Positions 22,850 to 33,651 are shown, counted from the stretch's first letter. The stretch is DNA of 64,000 bases from Azorinus chamasolen (GCA_963576725.1 OY755247.1:15564526-15628525), one strand, 5' to 3'. Notes: generated by a model not told the origin, from the sequence alone. Numbers and translations are program-made.

Positions 22850-23193
22850 TAATAGAAACATCTTTTCATGCCTTTGCAAACAGAGTAGAACCAGATCAGA
22901 TGGCTCTTGAAGGAGCCGTTTGATCAGTGTCTAGTAAGTTTGCTAAACCCTTTCCTTCATATAAACGCCTTTTCACATATTTGCAAACAGAGTGGACCCA
23001 GATCAGACGTATCCTACAGGAGCCGTCTGATCTGGGTCTACTCAGGTTGCTCATGTAATTTTATACATCTGTTTCTTTAGTTTCTAAAATGGTTACCATA
23101 TTCCACCTTCTATATTTCATTATAACTATTTTTTCCATGAATATTCAGTAAGTATTGGAATGTGGAATAAATATAGAACAGGGAAGGCGTTAA
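22850..23193 (+). mobile_element. PB-A fragment then PB-A1
   Basis: The fragment ends at GTTTGCT and PB-A1 follows from 22943; its right arm reads GATCTGGGTCTACTC, unlike most + copies, so its arms are symmetrised. Confidence 0.8.
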
Positions 23194-23439
23194 CCCTTTC
23201 CCTGTTCTGTAATTAGGCCAACTTCCAATACCTACTGAATATTCATTAACAAATAGTTACAAAGAAATATGGAAGGTGGAACGTTGTAGCCATTTTAGAA
23301 AGTAAGGCAACAGTTCTAGCCAAATTCTATTAGCAAACAGAGCAGATCCTGATCAGACGGCTCCTTTAGGAGCCATCTGATCTGGGTCTTCTCTGTTTGC
23401 AAATGTGTGAAAACACGTTTATATGAGGGAAAGGGTTAA
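23190..23439 (-). mobile_element. PB-A1, full length
   Basis: Tail to tail with the previous PB-A1, sharing TTAA 23190-23193; apex CGGCTCCTTTAGGAGCCA. Confidence 0.92.
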
Positions 23440-23850
23440 GTTATGAAATAATAATAGATTTGGTTCTAGTTTCTGTCATGGCCCAAACTTCTTTTGCTCA
23501 CAGACTTTTATAAACAGTCTCATATGGAATACATGAGCAATGATAAAGTTATGAATTCTTGTATAAATATTCACCAGGTAAAGGTTTAAAACATGTCTAC
23601 ACTGTTTGTCACCCATTAACAGCTACAGATTGATGAATTAATCCTTTACTCCATAAACACACTTTACTACACCTGTAGGAGCAATCTGATCTGGGTCTGC
23701 TCTGTTTGCTTATGACATAACAAAGATCTAAATTTACACTTTCTGTCTTGTTTAAATATTCCTGTATTCGTATTTTACTTATGAAAATACAGTTGATTAA
23801 TATGTATGATGTCATTACTTATTACATGAATATTCTTGGAGTACAAAAAG
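23440..23850 (+). mobile_element. PB-A2 remnants
   Basis: A long flank only at 23440-23590; then 23639-23847, where the left arm is deleted and the element begins directly at CCTGTAGGAGCAATCTGATC. Confidence 0.7.
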
Positions 23851-24099
23851 CTGTGATACCTTACCAGCCATCTTTTTTTCAGCAACTGTGCATGAAATGT
23901 GTTTCTATACCTATGCACAAAGATTGGTGTTTACACTACGAAGCTTAGTTTGACATATAAGGATTGTTTCAAATGACATTCTCAGAACATTTAGAGAATA
24001 AACGATAGACTAAACAAGTATGACAAAAATCATTTATTCCAAGACAGATGCATAAATTCATACTCAACATTATTAGTTTCACACAGGCATGTACTCACA

Positions 24100-24140
24100 C
24101 ACATGCACACATGTGTGCGCACACACACACACACACACAC
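24100..24140. repeat. CA microsatellite
   Basis: ACACATG/ACACAC run. Confidence 0.9.
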
Positions 24141-24362
24141 AATATAAAGATGGTCTCTTTAGCATGTGACAGGCAAACTGGTGAATACTTCTGAAAAATT
24201 GCTTGTATCATGATGAGATGTGACATGGCCCTCGATTAGCATACAAACTGCTTGTATCATGATGAGAGTCATGAGACCTTATCATTATGTAACATGAGAT
24301 ACGATATTTTACAGACACTATTTAGCTACAAACATTTGACCCATTTCTCTATAAATATTCTG

Positions 24363-24593
24363 TTAACCCATTACCTCATAGGCTATTTTTTGGATACAAC
24401 CTCTTTGAATAAATCTACCGAAAAGGAGCATTAACTAGAGAAAAGGATTTTTTTTTAGAATTTTGTTGTTTGAAACCATTGTGATAAATAGAGCATTTGC
24501 TCCTATAGGAGCAAATGCTCTATTTATCATAATGGTTTTCAAAGTGACCTTTACAGAGTCGTCAAATGTCGTCAATATGAGGGAATGGGTTAA
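24363..24593 (+). mobile_element. PB-B, full length
   Basis: TTAACCCATTACCTCATAGG to GAGGGAATGGGTTAA; apex TTTGCTCCTATAGGAGCAAA with about 33-bp arms. Confidence 0.93.
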
Positions 24594-24594
24594 A

Positions 24595-25138
24595 ACAATG
24601 ACTGTATTAATATTCATCAGCTGAACTTTTATAATGGCACATGTACACATGCATTTTTGGTATTGGCAGAAACTGTAGTCAGATCTATATCATACCATAA
24701 ACAAACGGAGCAGACCCGGATCAGACGGCACCTACTGGAGCCATCTAATCTGGGTCTACTCTGTTTGCAAAGGCATGAAAAGGAGTTTGCATGAGGGAAA
24801 GGGTTGACCCTTTTCTCCATGAATTTTCTCGTCAGAAATAATGACTATGAATATTAATTAGCTGAATTTCCATAATGGCATCATGAACAAGTAAATTTTT
24901 ACCATAGCAGTAACATTAACTCTGTATGACATCATGAATATTAATTAAGATTAATTTTTAAAATGGCATATTAACACATGAATTTGTTGCCAATGTACAT
25001 GCTGTACAATCAGATCTATATTATTCCATAAGCAAACAGAGCAGACCCTGGTCAGATGGCTCCTATAGGAGCCATCTGATCTGGGTCTACTCTGTTCGCA
25101 AAGGTGCTGAAATGCATATTTATTGAGTAAAGGGTTAA
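24595..25138 (-). mobile_element. two PB-A2 copies in series
   Basis: 24595-24805 and 24804-25138. The second has its TGAATATTAATTA flank duplicated (about 24848 and 24930) before the core GATGGCTCCTATAGGAGCCATC. Confidence 0.82.
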
Positions 25139-25199
25139 CAAGAGCACCAAATGTGGGTGCTAATGCCATATGCTTGTCTGTTCGATTGTAACCATTGTG

Positions 25200-25380
25200 T
25201 TTTCAGGATGACGACGGCAACATTGACGCTGGAGTTATGACAACAGCATGTATGATGGTGAACAAGTGTGTGAAGTTACATAAGATTTGCATAAATAGAG
25301 AAGAAGTTATAGCCAACGTTCAAGTTTTCCGGATGACAATGACGATGACCACAATGCGAGCACTGGAGTCATGACAACAG
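25200..25380. repeat. imprecise direct repeat, GATGACGACGGC type
   Basis: GTTTTCAGGATGACGACGGC ... GGAGTTATGACAACAGCAT recurs as AGTTTTCCGGATGACAATGA ... GGAGTCATGACAACAGCAT. Not coding. Confidence 0.5.
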
Positions 25381-25394
25381 CATTTTTTATTATT

Positions 25395-25530
25395 TGAAAA
25401 AGATACAAGCTAAATCTGAATATTTATTATTGCATAAGTAAACAGAGCAGAACCTGATCAGACAGCTCCAACAGGAGCCGTTTGATCTGGGTTTGCCCCA
25501 TTTGCAAAGGTGCCAAAAGGTGACTCTATG
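25395..25530 (-). mobile_element. PB-A2 core fragment
   Basis: TGCATAAGTAAACAGAGCAG; apex CAGCTCCAACAGGAGCCG. Confidence 0.7.
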
Positions 25531-25533
25531 AAG

Positions 25534-25897
25534 TACAGTGCTCCCTCTCTACAACGACACCCTTTGGGATACGAAGATTGTATGTGTTGTTCAGAGGGAG
25601 TTGTTATAGGGAGGGAAAATCAAACATAATTAGCTTGTTTGCAGATCCCCAGATAAGGTTATTTGGAGAACTAAAACCGTTATGCCTCTATCAAACCCTA
25701 TGTTATGACCACTCTCTAGAATTGTCACAAAGTGACGATTCTAAAGAGGGGTCACAACATAGGGTTTGATGGAGGCAAAAAGAAAATACGATGGAAAAAG
25801 TTGTTTCTGGAGTCTTGTTGTTTCGGAAACAGTGACATGCGTTGTTGTAAGGAGGGAATCGTTATTGAGAGGGTCGTTGTAGGGAGGGAGCACTGTA
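25534..25897 (+). mobile_element. MAR-F element carrying an HP-B core
   Basis: TACAGTGCTCCCTCTCTACA ... GGGAGGGAGCACTGTA, 364 bp. The internal hairpin ATCAAACCCTATGTTATGAC / CACAACATAGGGTTTGATGG is the HP-B palindrome. Confidence 0.9.
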
Positions 25898-26057
25898 AAG
25901 GATTCTCTTTCCATCCTAGCTGTGATAACCTCTGCAAACAGCTTGCAAAAAAACTCACATCTAACCAGGATCCAAACTGTTTGACACTCAGGGTATTCGA
26001 AGGGAAATGGAAGAACATTTTTTAGTCGACAATTACTTATGACGCAAATACATGTAA

Positions 26058-26309
26058 TTAACCCTTTCCTTCATATAAACACCTTAATATCACATCTTTG
26101 CAAACAGAGTAGACTTAGATCAGACGGCTCCTGTAGGAGCCGTCTGATCAGGGTCTGCTCTGTTTGCTTATGAATTGTAATTGATCTGACTCTACGGCTT
26201 GTACTAATACTAAAAAATCGTCTGTACATATGTCATTATAAAAATGCAGCTAATCAATATTCATGATGTTAATATTTCTTACATGAATATTGAAAAGGGA
26301 AAGGGTTAA
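26058..26309 (+). mobile_element. PB-A, full length
   Basis: 252 bp; apex CGGCTCCTGTAGGAGCCG; mixed A1/A2 flanks (CTTCATATAAACACC left, TATTCATGATG right). Confidence 0.9.
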
Positions 26310-26454
26310 AATGGTCAGCAAGAGTACCCCTTCATGGGTAGCATAAAGAACAAGTAGCCTAACAGTACACAACCATAACTACTGTAGACAGTAACAAAGC
26401 CATCAACATAATGTCATAAACAATACGAAAAATATCTCACTCCGACACAGAGAA

Positions 26455-27109
26455 CACTATTGAAAATCCCTGCCTTTTCAAAGACTGGTACATCTCACTC
26501 CTACAGAGAAAATCCCTTTCAGACTGGTACATCTCACTCCCACAGAGAAAACCCCTGCCTAAATTTTAAAGACTGGTACATCTTACTCCCACAGAGAAAA
26601 TCCCTGCCTAAATTTCAGACTGGTACATCTCAATCCCACAGAGAAAATACCTTTCAGACTGGTACATCTCAATCCCACAGAGAAAATCCCTGCCTAAATT
26701 TCAAAGACTGGTACATCTCACTCCCACAGAGAAAATCCCTGCCTAAATTTCAGACTGGTACATCTCAATCCCACAGAGAAAATCCCTGCCTAAATTTCAG
26801 ACTGGTACATCTCAATCCCACAGAGAAAATCCCTGCCTAAATTTTAGACTGGTACATCTCAATCCCACAGAGAAAATCCCTGCCTAAATTTCAGACTGGT
26901 ACATCTCAATCCCACAGAGAAAATCCCTGCCTAAATTTCAGACTGGTACATCTCACTCCCACAGAGAAAATCCCTGCCTAAATTTCAAAGACTGGTACAT
27001 CTCACTCCCACAGAGAAAATCCTTGCCTAAATTTCAAAGACTGGTACATGTACATCTCACTCCCACAGAGAAAATCCCTGCCTAAATTTCAAAGACTGGT
27101 ACAGTTGAA
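26455..27109. repeat. 47-bp minisatellite
   Basis: CAGACTGGTACATCTCAATC ... AAATCCCTGCCTAAATTT units, about 14 copies, some with internal AAAG insertions or deleted middle parts. The 126-codon frame here is a shadow of the repeat. Confidence 0.95.
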
Positions 27110-27410
27110 CTTTGATATCTTGAATTTCCAGGGAGCATACAAATAACTTTAACAGTGATAACAGAAGTTCGAGTCATCTGATTTCTAATCTGAACAATTT
27201 CTAAATTTCACAGCTTAATGCAGGTCTAAAGTAATGCTGAACGCTCCTTTAGGAGCGTTCAGCATTACTTTTGACCTGTATTAAGCTTTCGCATGTATTT
27301 CTCGATATTCCTAGTGATACATTTTAGAACAATTCTGTATTGTAAATTTGGAAGGCTTGAACTTTTATTTTGAATTATCCAAAAGTTTGATTTATCCATG
27401 TTCAACAGTA
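27110..27410 (+). mobile_element. MAR-C, full length
   Basis: TACAGTTGAACTTTGATATC to CATGTTCAACAGTA; apex AACGCTCCTTTAGGAGCGTT. Inserted exactly after the last GACTGG unit of the minisatellite. Confidence 0.9.
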
Positions 27411-27504
27411 TATTAAACTAAACTCAACATGCTCTGACAATCAGAATGATTATAATACAGTAAAGCCTTGATTAGTCAAAAGCACATAGAAGTATCATTA
27501 TCTT

Positions 27505-27671
27505 TGACTCTTTCCTTCATATAAACACCTTTTCATACCCTTGCACATGGAGAAGACCCAGATCAGATAGCTCCTTTAGGCAGCAACTGATGTGTACAAT
27601 TGCAAATAGTGCAGATCCAGATTAAGCTGCTCCTGAAGGTGCAGTTTGATCTTGGTCTACACTATTTGCTA
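27505..27671 (+). mobile_element. PB-A fragment and a variant hairpin
   Basis: ACTCTTTCCTTCATATAAAC start; a second hairpin at 27602-27671, GCAAATAGTGCAGATCCAGA with apex CTGCTCCTGAAGGTGCAG. Confidence 0.65.
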
Positions 27672-27941
27672 CTCAACTTGGATAAATCAAACTTCGGGAT
27701 AAGTCGAACTAAATGTTCGGTCCTTGCAAAATTTACAATACAGAATTGTTATAATATGTATCACTACACATATCTAGAAACACATGAGACAGCTTAATGT
27801 GCTTTCAGCATTACTTTAGAACTTCATTATGCTGTGAACTTGAGACATTGGTCAGCTTATAAATCGGATGACTCAAACCTCTGTTATCTTGAATTAATTT
27901 GTATGGTCCCTTGAAGTTCGAGATATCGAAGTTCAACTGTA
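27672..27941 (-). mobile_element. MAR-C, one arm deleted
   Basis: Ends TTCGAGATATCGAAGTTCAACTGTA style; the core keeps GCTTTCAGCATTACTTTAGA only. Confidence 0.8.
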
Positions 27942-28089
27942 CTTCTATGCAAATGTATCAAAATGCAGGTACCCGTGTTCTGTGAAGCTAGCCACAGAGA
28001 TCAACAAAACTGTTTTATTCACATTCTTTCATATCTCATAAACTTATGTACATGGGGTGTCGATAAGGGCAAAATATGCATTACTTACT

Positions 28090-28345
28090 TTAACCCTTTA
28101 CTCCATGAATATTCATGTAAGAAATAATGATATCATGAATATTAATTAGATAATTTGTTATAATAGCACATGAACAGAAGACGTTTTGACCATGGAATAA
28201 ACTGTAGAATCGTATCTATATTACCTGGTATATCATAAGCAAACAGAGTAGACCCTGATCAGATGGCTCCTACAGGAGCCATCTGATCTGGGTCTACTCT
28301 GTTTGCAAAGGCATAGAAAGGGATATTTATGGAGTAAAGGGTTAA
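28090..28345 (-). mobile_element. PB-A2, best reference copy
   Basis: 256 bp, TTAACCCTTTACTCCATGAA to TATGGAGTAAAGGGTTAA; apex GATGGCTCCTACAGGAGCCATC; arms complete. Confidence 0.95.
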
Positions 28346-28517
28346 ATGCATTACACATATGCTAGTCTACAACATCATCTAACTCTACATTTTCTTTTAA
28401 TTATTTACAATTACATGTACATGTATTCCCAATCCATTAACAAAAAGCCATTCCTCAACAATCTAATAAAACACATAAAAGCTCCTGAAATATATATCTA
28501 TAAACAAAAGAAACTCT

Positions 28518-28758
28518 TTAACCCATTACTCCATAGATACACTTTAAATAATTATGATGGCAAACAGCGTAGACCTAGATCAGATATGTCCTGTAGGAGC
28601 TGTCTGATCTACGTCTACCCTATTTGCTTATAGATTAATAAAGATCTGATTGTACTGCTTGTCACATCCAAAATTTCCTGTATTCATAATAATGCCATAG
28701 TAAAAATTAATCTAATTAATGTTTATTTCTTACGTGAATATTCATGAAGTAAAGGGTT
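28518..28758 (+). mobile_element. PB-A2
   Basis: TTAACCCATTACTCCATAGA; core GATATGTCCTGTAGGAGCTGTC; ends CATGAAGTAAAGGGTTA. Confidence 0.85.
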
Positions 28759-28899
28759 ACAGCATAATTAGAGTGAAAACATAAAACCCTTAGTATCTTA
28801 TAGTGCAATGCAAGTACATGTACAATTGTTTCCTGCATTGGAAGGTTTGAAGTAATCTAATCTGTTATATCTCTCTCTCACTGCCATAGGCAAATCTGT

Positions 28900-28980
28900 G
28901 ACAACCTCTGAAAATAGTTTGGATCCTGATGAGACATCAATTTTTTTTTAAATCTCATCAGGATCCAAATTGTTTGTTTT
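28900..28980. mobile_element. HP-H palindrome
   Basis: AGTTTGGATCCTGATGAGAC and TCTCATCAGGATCCAAATTG around a T-rich loop. Confidence 0.75.
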
Positions 28981-29145
28981 TGAAAATAAACTGAAGAAAA
29001 CTCAAATTTGAAACCTGAAGCAGACGGTAACCTTAGCAGACAGAATTTATTTGGCAGTGAAAGGGATATTCAAATAACCCTTTGTTCCATGTTTTTCTTC
29101 AAAAATACCGCCAGAATTTCAAACAATGTTGACACTGAGAAGATA

Positions 29146-29325
29146 CAGTTAGACCCCACTAAACCGGAATTTTCAGTAGAGAAGAATTTAGATACTTTTA
29201 GGCAGGTGGCTGCTTAATTCAGGGTGAAAGTCGTGCAGAAAACTCCACCAGGAGCTCTGCATTAAGCTGCCATCTGTCTCCAAGACCCATATTTATACTA
29301 AATTGAATGTCTCGTTTAGACAGTT
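29146..29325 (-). mobile_element. MAR-D, partly deleted arm
   Basis: CCACTAAACCGGAATTTTCA, GGCAGGTGGCTGCTTAATTC, apex AACTCCACCAGGAGCTCT; the right arm lacks the CTTTCACCC segment. Confidence 0.78.
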
Positions 29326-29454
29326 ATTCTAGACTCAAACTGCAAAGGTTTACATAAATTCATCCACACTGTGACAAGAGTTAATTCAGCACCTTGGTAT
29401 ACATGTTATTTTATACAATGACATGTTTTCTAATTGAGCTACATTGTTAATTTG

Positions 29455-29657
29455 TACAGTAAAACCTCTCTATAATGGCCACTAAATTACATCAAATAGT
29501 TTGTGTTAAAAGCAGGTGGCTGCTTAAAGCAATGTTCAAGTAAAACAGAACACTCCTTCGTTCTGTTTTGCTTTCACCTTGCTTTCAAGCAGCCACCTGC
29601 CCTAAATACCAACTAATTAACACAATTTAGTGGCCGTTACAGAGAGGTTTTACTGTA
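29455..29657 (+). mobile_element. MAR-E
   Basis: TACAGTAAAACCTCTCTATA to GAGAGGTTTTACTGTA, 203 bp, apex AACACTCCTTCGTTCTGTT (AGGAGC lost on the right). Confidence 0.9.
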
Positions 29658-29699
29658 TATGAAAACCAACTACATTGTATTAGGCTTTGCAATCATGGC

Positions 29700-29830
29700 A
29701 GAATCAGACTAAATCACCTCAATCAAAATGTGGCATCTGATCAGGTTCTGCACTGTTTGTCTCAAGAGTCAGGGTGACAAACAGTGCGGAACCAAGTCAG
29801 CCAACATGGTTGCAAAGCCAACTGGCTGGT
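29700..29830. mobile_element. imperfect hairpin related to PB-A arms
   Basis: GTTCTGCACTGTTTGTC and GACAAACAGTGCGGAACC mirror each other; outer GCAATCATGGC / ACATGGTTGC. Confidence 0.5.
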
Positions 29831-29841
29831 TTTTCTTTTAT

Positions 29842-30206
29842 ATACAGGGTGTCCCATAAAAAACGGAACCCGGGATTAAGACCTGCAAGTTATCCCATTT
29901 CGATCAATATTGCTAACTTAAATTAAAAGTATACACATGTAGCTTAGTAGAGACAACATTTTGCCATATGTTGTCTAACTTTTGTCTAAACATATTCATT
30001 GGTTTTTAAGATATCAGCATTTAAATGAAAGTACACAAAACTCCGTTTTAAACATGATATTGGCATGGACTATGCAATGTACGAATATCATGTTAAAACA
30101 GATTTTAGGTGCATTCATTAAAACACTAATATCTTTTAAACCAATGCATATTTTTATGAGAAATTTGGCAGACATAATTATGCACAAATAACTTTCGCCC
30201 TGTAGT
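29842..30206. mobile_element. TA-flanked palindromic MITE, CAGGGTGTCCC type
   Basis: TACAGGGTGTCCCATAAAAA start and TTTCGCCCTGTA end; inner inverted repeats CATTGGTTTTTAAGATAT / ATATCTTTTAAACCAATG and AACATGATATTGGCAT / GTACGAATATCATGTT. Confidence 0.75.
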
Positions 30207-30452
30207 AACCCTTTACTCCAAGAATATTCATGCAAGAAATAACAACATCATGAATATTAATTAGATTTATTTTTAAAATGACACATGAACACAGTAAATA
30301 TCGGCCATAGCAGAAACTGTAGAGTAATACATGTACTTATTTCATAAGCAAACAGAGCAGACCCTGATCAGATGTTTCCTTCTAGTCATCTGATCTGGGT
30401 CAACTCTGTTTGAACAGGCTTAGAAAGGCGTATTTATGGAGAAAAGGGATAA
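30205..30452 (-). mobile_element. PB-A2
   Basis: TAACCCTTTACTCCAAGAAT; core GATGTTTCCTTCTAGTCATC with the apex altered. Confidence 0.82.
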
Positions 30453-30596
30453 GCTGCAACGTGTCTAGAAGACTTGCATTGAATCTTAAGATTACAGTGG
30501 TTTAACTATATATAGTAACAGAACAGATTTGATTATAAACATATACATGTACATGTATAGGATATGATGCAAGTAGATATTTTGTACAAATTGATA

Positions 30597-30817
30597 TTAA
30601 CCCATTCCCTCCTAGGCTATTTTTAGATCCAACCTCTTTGAATAAATGTACCTAAAAGAAGCATTATCTAGAGAAATGGGAAATGTTTTAGAACTTTTTT
30701 GTTTGAAACCAATGTGATAAATGGAGCATTTGCTCCTATAGGAGCAAATGCTCTTTTTCTCACAATTGTTTCAACAGGTGAATTTTACAGAGGTGTATTT
30801 ATGGAGGAAAGGGTTAA
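30597..30817 (+). mobile_element. PB-B
   Basis: TTAACCCATTCCCTCCTAGG to GGAGGAAAGGGTTAA; apex TTTGCTCCTATAGGAGCAAA. Confidence 0.9.
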
Positions 30818-31406
30818 ATAAGTTTTGAGAAAAAGTTATTAAGCGAGCCTATGGAGAGCTTAATAATATTTTCCGAGACGAGTTTAATACAAAATGACTA
30901 CGAGCATCATATTCTTGTTATCACATAACTTATTTCGACTAAAATTGCCATTTTTGACAGGACCTACATGCATATTTACACAATAGCATGTGGTGGAATA
31001 CACAATGGTGTGTGGTGTTTCTACACGGTGTCACAGCTTAAATTAAACAAGTGTAATATAAAGAAATACATGTATGTGGTGGCTATATTAACTCAAATAC
31101 TAGGGAGATTATGTGATAAAATAAATATAGCCCACTGCCACAACCTTATATCTACCTCATAGCCAACAGTATCCTAAAACAGATACCTGAACAATGCACT
31201 GACTTTCAGTGCAAGTTCCATGTCTGTTACGAAATCAGGCAAAATTTACAATATATGTTTAGAAATAATCATTTTGTGTGTAAAATGACCGGTTTACTGC
31301 CATTCTTCATGCCTGGCCCAAAGGAAACCTCTCAATTGTCCACTATACCTATGAACCCTGTACCCTATCTAATGATCAATCATAAGTGGGATGAGACAGA
31401 ATCCTA
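30818..31406. other. no gene or clear repeat
   Basis: About 590 bp. TTATTAAGCGAGCC / GGAGAGCTTAATAATA forms a short inverted repeat at 30837-30870; the rest is unique AT-rich sequence. Confidence 0.45.
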
Positions 31407-31614
31407 TACAGTAAAACCCCTTTAAACTGGACATTCAATTTAGTATAAATATCGGTCTTGGAGACAGGTGACTGCTTAATGCACGGTGATAGTCATGTAG
31501 AAAGCTCCTCCAGGAGCTTTCTGCATGACTTTCACCTTGCATTAAGCAGTCACAGGCCTAAAAGTATCTAAATTGTTCTCTATTATAATTCTGGTTTAGA
31601 GAGGTTTTACTGTA
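31407..31614 (+). mobile_element. MAR-D, full length
   Basis: TACAGTAAAACCCCTTTAAA to GAGAGGTTTTACTGTA, 208 bp, apex AAAGCTCCTCCAGGAGCTTT. Confidence 0.92.
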
Positions 31615-31702
31615 ATGGCATAATAATATAACAAACACAAAGGTTTGTTTCTCTGACATTTTAATCAAACAGTTCTTTATGGTAAAAATACATCAATCAA
31701 TA

Positions 31703-31891
31703 TTGGGTCTCCTAAAGGAGCCATCTGATCAGGGTCTGCTCTGTTTGCTTATGAAATTCTAATAGATCTGACTCTACAGTTACTACCAATACTAAAAACG
31801 CCTGTGTACGTATGCCGTTATAAAAACTCTGCTAATAAATATTCATGATGCCATAATTTCTTAAATGAATATGCAACAGGGAAAGGGTTAA
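31703..31891 (+). mobile_element. PB-A half element
   Basis: Starts at the apex (GGGTCTCCTAAAGGAGCC); the left end and left arm are gone; ends GGGAAAGGGTTAA. Confidence 0.75.
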
Positions 31892-31990
31892 GCAACCACC
31901 TACCTAGAAAGACACACATCAAAATTCCAATTTAGAGGGGTTTACAGCATTTTAAAAGAAAGACAGTTCTTAGAGAGGTTCTACGGCATT

Positions 31991-32430
31991 TTAACCCTTT
32001 CCTCCATAAATACGCCTTTCTACGCCTCTCTAATAGTCACTTCTTGAAACCATTGTGATAAATGGAGCATTTGCTCCATAGAAGCAAATGCTCTATTTAT
32101 CACAATGGTTTCAACACTACAATATTCTAACATTTTCCTTTTCGCTAGTAAATGCTCTTTATCAGTAATTTATTCAAAGAGATTGTGTTTAAAAATAGCC
32201 TAACGGGTTAAAAGTCCTTAAGATATTGAATATTCATGTAAGAAATAATGGCATCATGAATATTTATTAGATGACGTTTTGGCATACACACACAAGGTAG
32301 AAACTTGAATCAGATCCATATCATTACATAAGCAAACAGAACAGACCCTAATCAGATGGCTCCTACAGGTGCTGTCTGATCTGGATCTACTCTGTTTGCA
32401 ATGACATTTCTTTAAAGGAAAGAGTTCATT
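31991..32430 (-). mobile_element. PB-B then PB-A2
   Basis: PB-B 31991-32211, apex TTTGCTCCATAGAAGCAAA. PB-A2 32222-32430, core GATGGCTCCTACAGGTGCTGTC, ends worn. Confidence 0.82.
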
Positions 32431-32688
32431 GTGTGTGGTAACCAACTGTGGCAAGCTCATCAATAACATGTGTGACTAAATATAAATACATACATAACAA
32501 TATATGAAAAAACATAAATGCATTATAATTAATTGAAAATGATGTTTATTTCAGTGCTTCAAGACAGTGTTTAGTTACACAATTACTCGCCATGGAATAA
32601 CTTTAGTCTTTATTACAGTACCAATGAATTGTTACAACTTTGTTGACTATAAATCCAGATGAGTTATATTCATTGGATAATGTTTTGA

Positions 32689-32918
32689 TTAACCCTTTAC
32701 TCCATTAATACCCCTTTCTATGCCTTTGAAAACAGAGAGGATTCCGATCAGACAGCTCCTATAGCAGCCTTCTGATCAGGGTCTGCTCTGTTTGCATATG
32801 ATATTCTACATTTTATGCCATGGCCAAACATTCCTGCATCCATGTGCTATTATAACGATTAATGTAAATAATATTCATGATGTAACTGTTTCTTACATGA
32901 ATATTCATGGAGTAATGG
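32689..32918 (+). mobile_element. PB-A2
   Basis: TTAACCCTTTACTCCATTAA to ATTCATGGAGTAATGGGA; apex CAGCTCCTATAGCAGCCT. Confidence 0.85.
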
Positions 32919-33183
32919 GAGAACAAGACATGTTCTGCCAATGAAAACTTTCTCAGCATGCTAAAGGCCAAGTCCACTACAATTTATTATAGTTTTTGTA
33001 TGATGTACACTTGTATACAGCCAATACATCATAGACATTTGTATACTTGATTCAAAGTCATGCTATTTTTGCCTGTTCCTTGCATGTATAAACACAAACT
33101 TTCTACCTTGTTTTCAAATTTCACAACTTGCTACACATTAATATAAATAACAATTTGCATAATATTCAGCAACTGAAGACTAT

Positions 33184-33420
33184 CCCAGAGATCCAGATAA
33201 GACGCGTAACTTTAAACATTTTCAAGAATAGCTCCTTTATTTCTCCACTAAACCTTATACTATGACCACTCTTTAGAATCGCCTATAAGAGACGATTCTA
33301 AAGAGTGGTCACAGTATAGGGTTTGGTGGAGAAATGACGATTTTAGTATTTGGGCACGCACCTTTATCTGCAGCTCTGTATTTTAGTATTTGGGTACGCA
33401 CCTTTATCTGTAGCTCTGTG
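33184..33420 (+). mobile_element. HP-B, full hairpin with duplicated end
   Basis: GAGATCCAGATAAGACGCGT start; CTATGACCACTCTTTAGAAT paired with ATTCTAAAGAGTGGTCACAG. The distal ATTTTAGTATTTGGG ... AGCTCTG block occurs twice (33341-33380, 33382-33420). Confidence 0.85.
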
Positions 33421-33484
33421 TCCAACACAAAACTATAAAACTTTTCACAATGAAGAAAATATTCCAAAATAGGGAATTAATATA

Positions 33485-33651
33485 ATACATAAATACTTGA
33501 ACTGCTCTGATCTAATATTTCGACCACTAAGGGCCTTTTTCAAAGATTATCATGTCAAAATACACGTGACGTGTATTTTGACATGATAATCTTTGAAAAA
33601 GGCCCTTAGTGGTCGAAATATTAGATCAGAGCAGTTCAAGTATTTATGTAT
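33485..33651. mobile_element. perfect 83-bp inverted repeat, one-base spacer
   Basis: Left arm 33485-33567 and right arm 33569-33651 are exact reverse complements by direct comparison, centre TACACGTGACGTGTA. Contains GACCACTAAGGGCC. Confidence 0.92.

Noticed and set aside
26460..26840. 126-codon frame with repeated RENPCLNF
   Set aside because: Direct read-through of the 47-bp minisatellite; units with AAAG insertions shift frame elsewhere.
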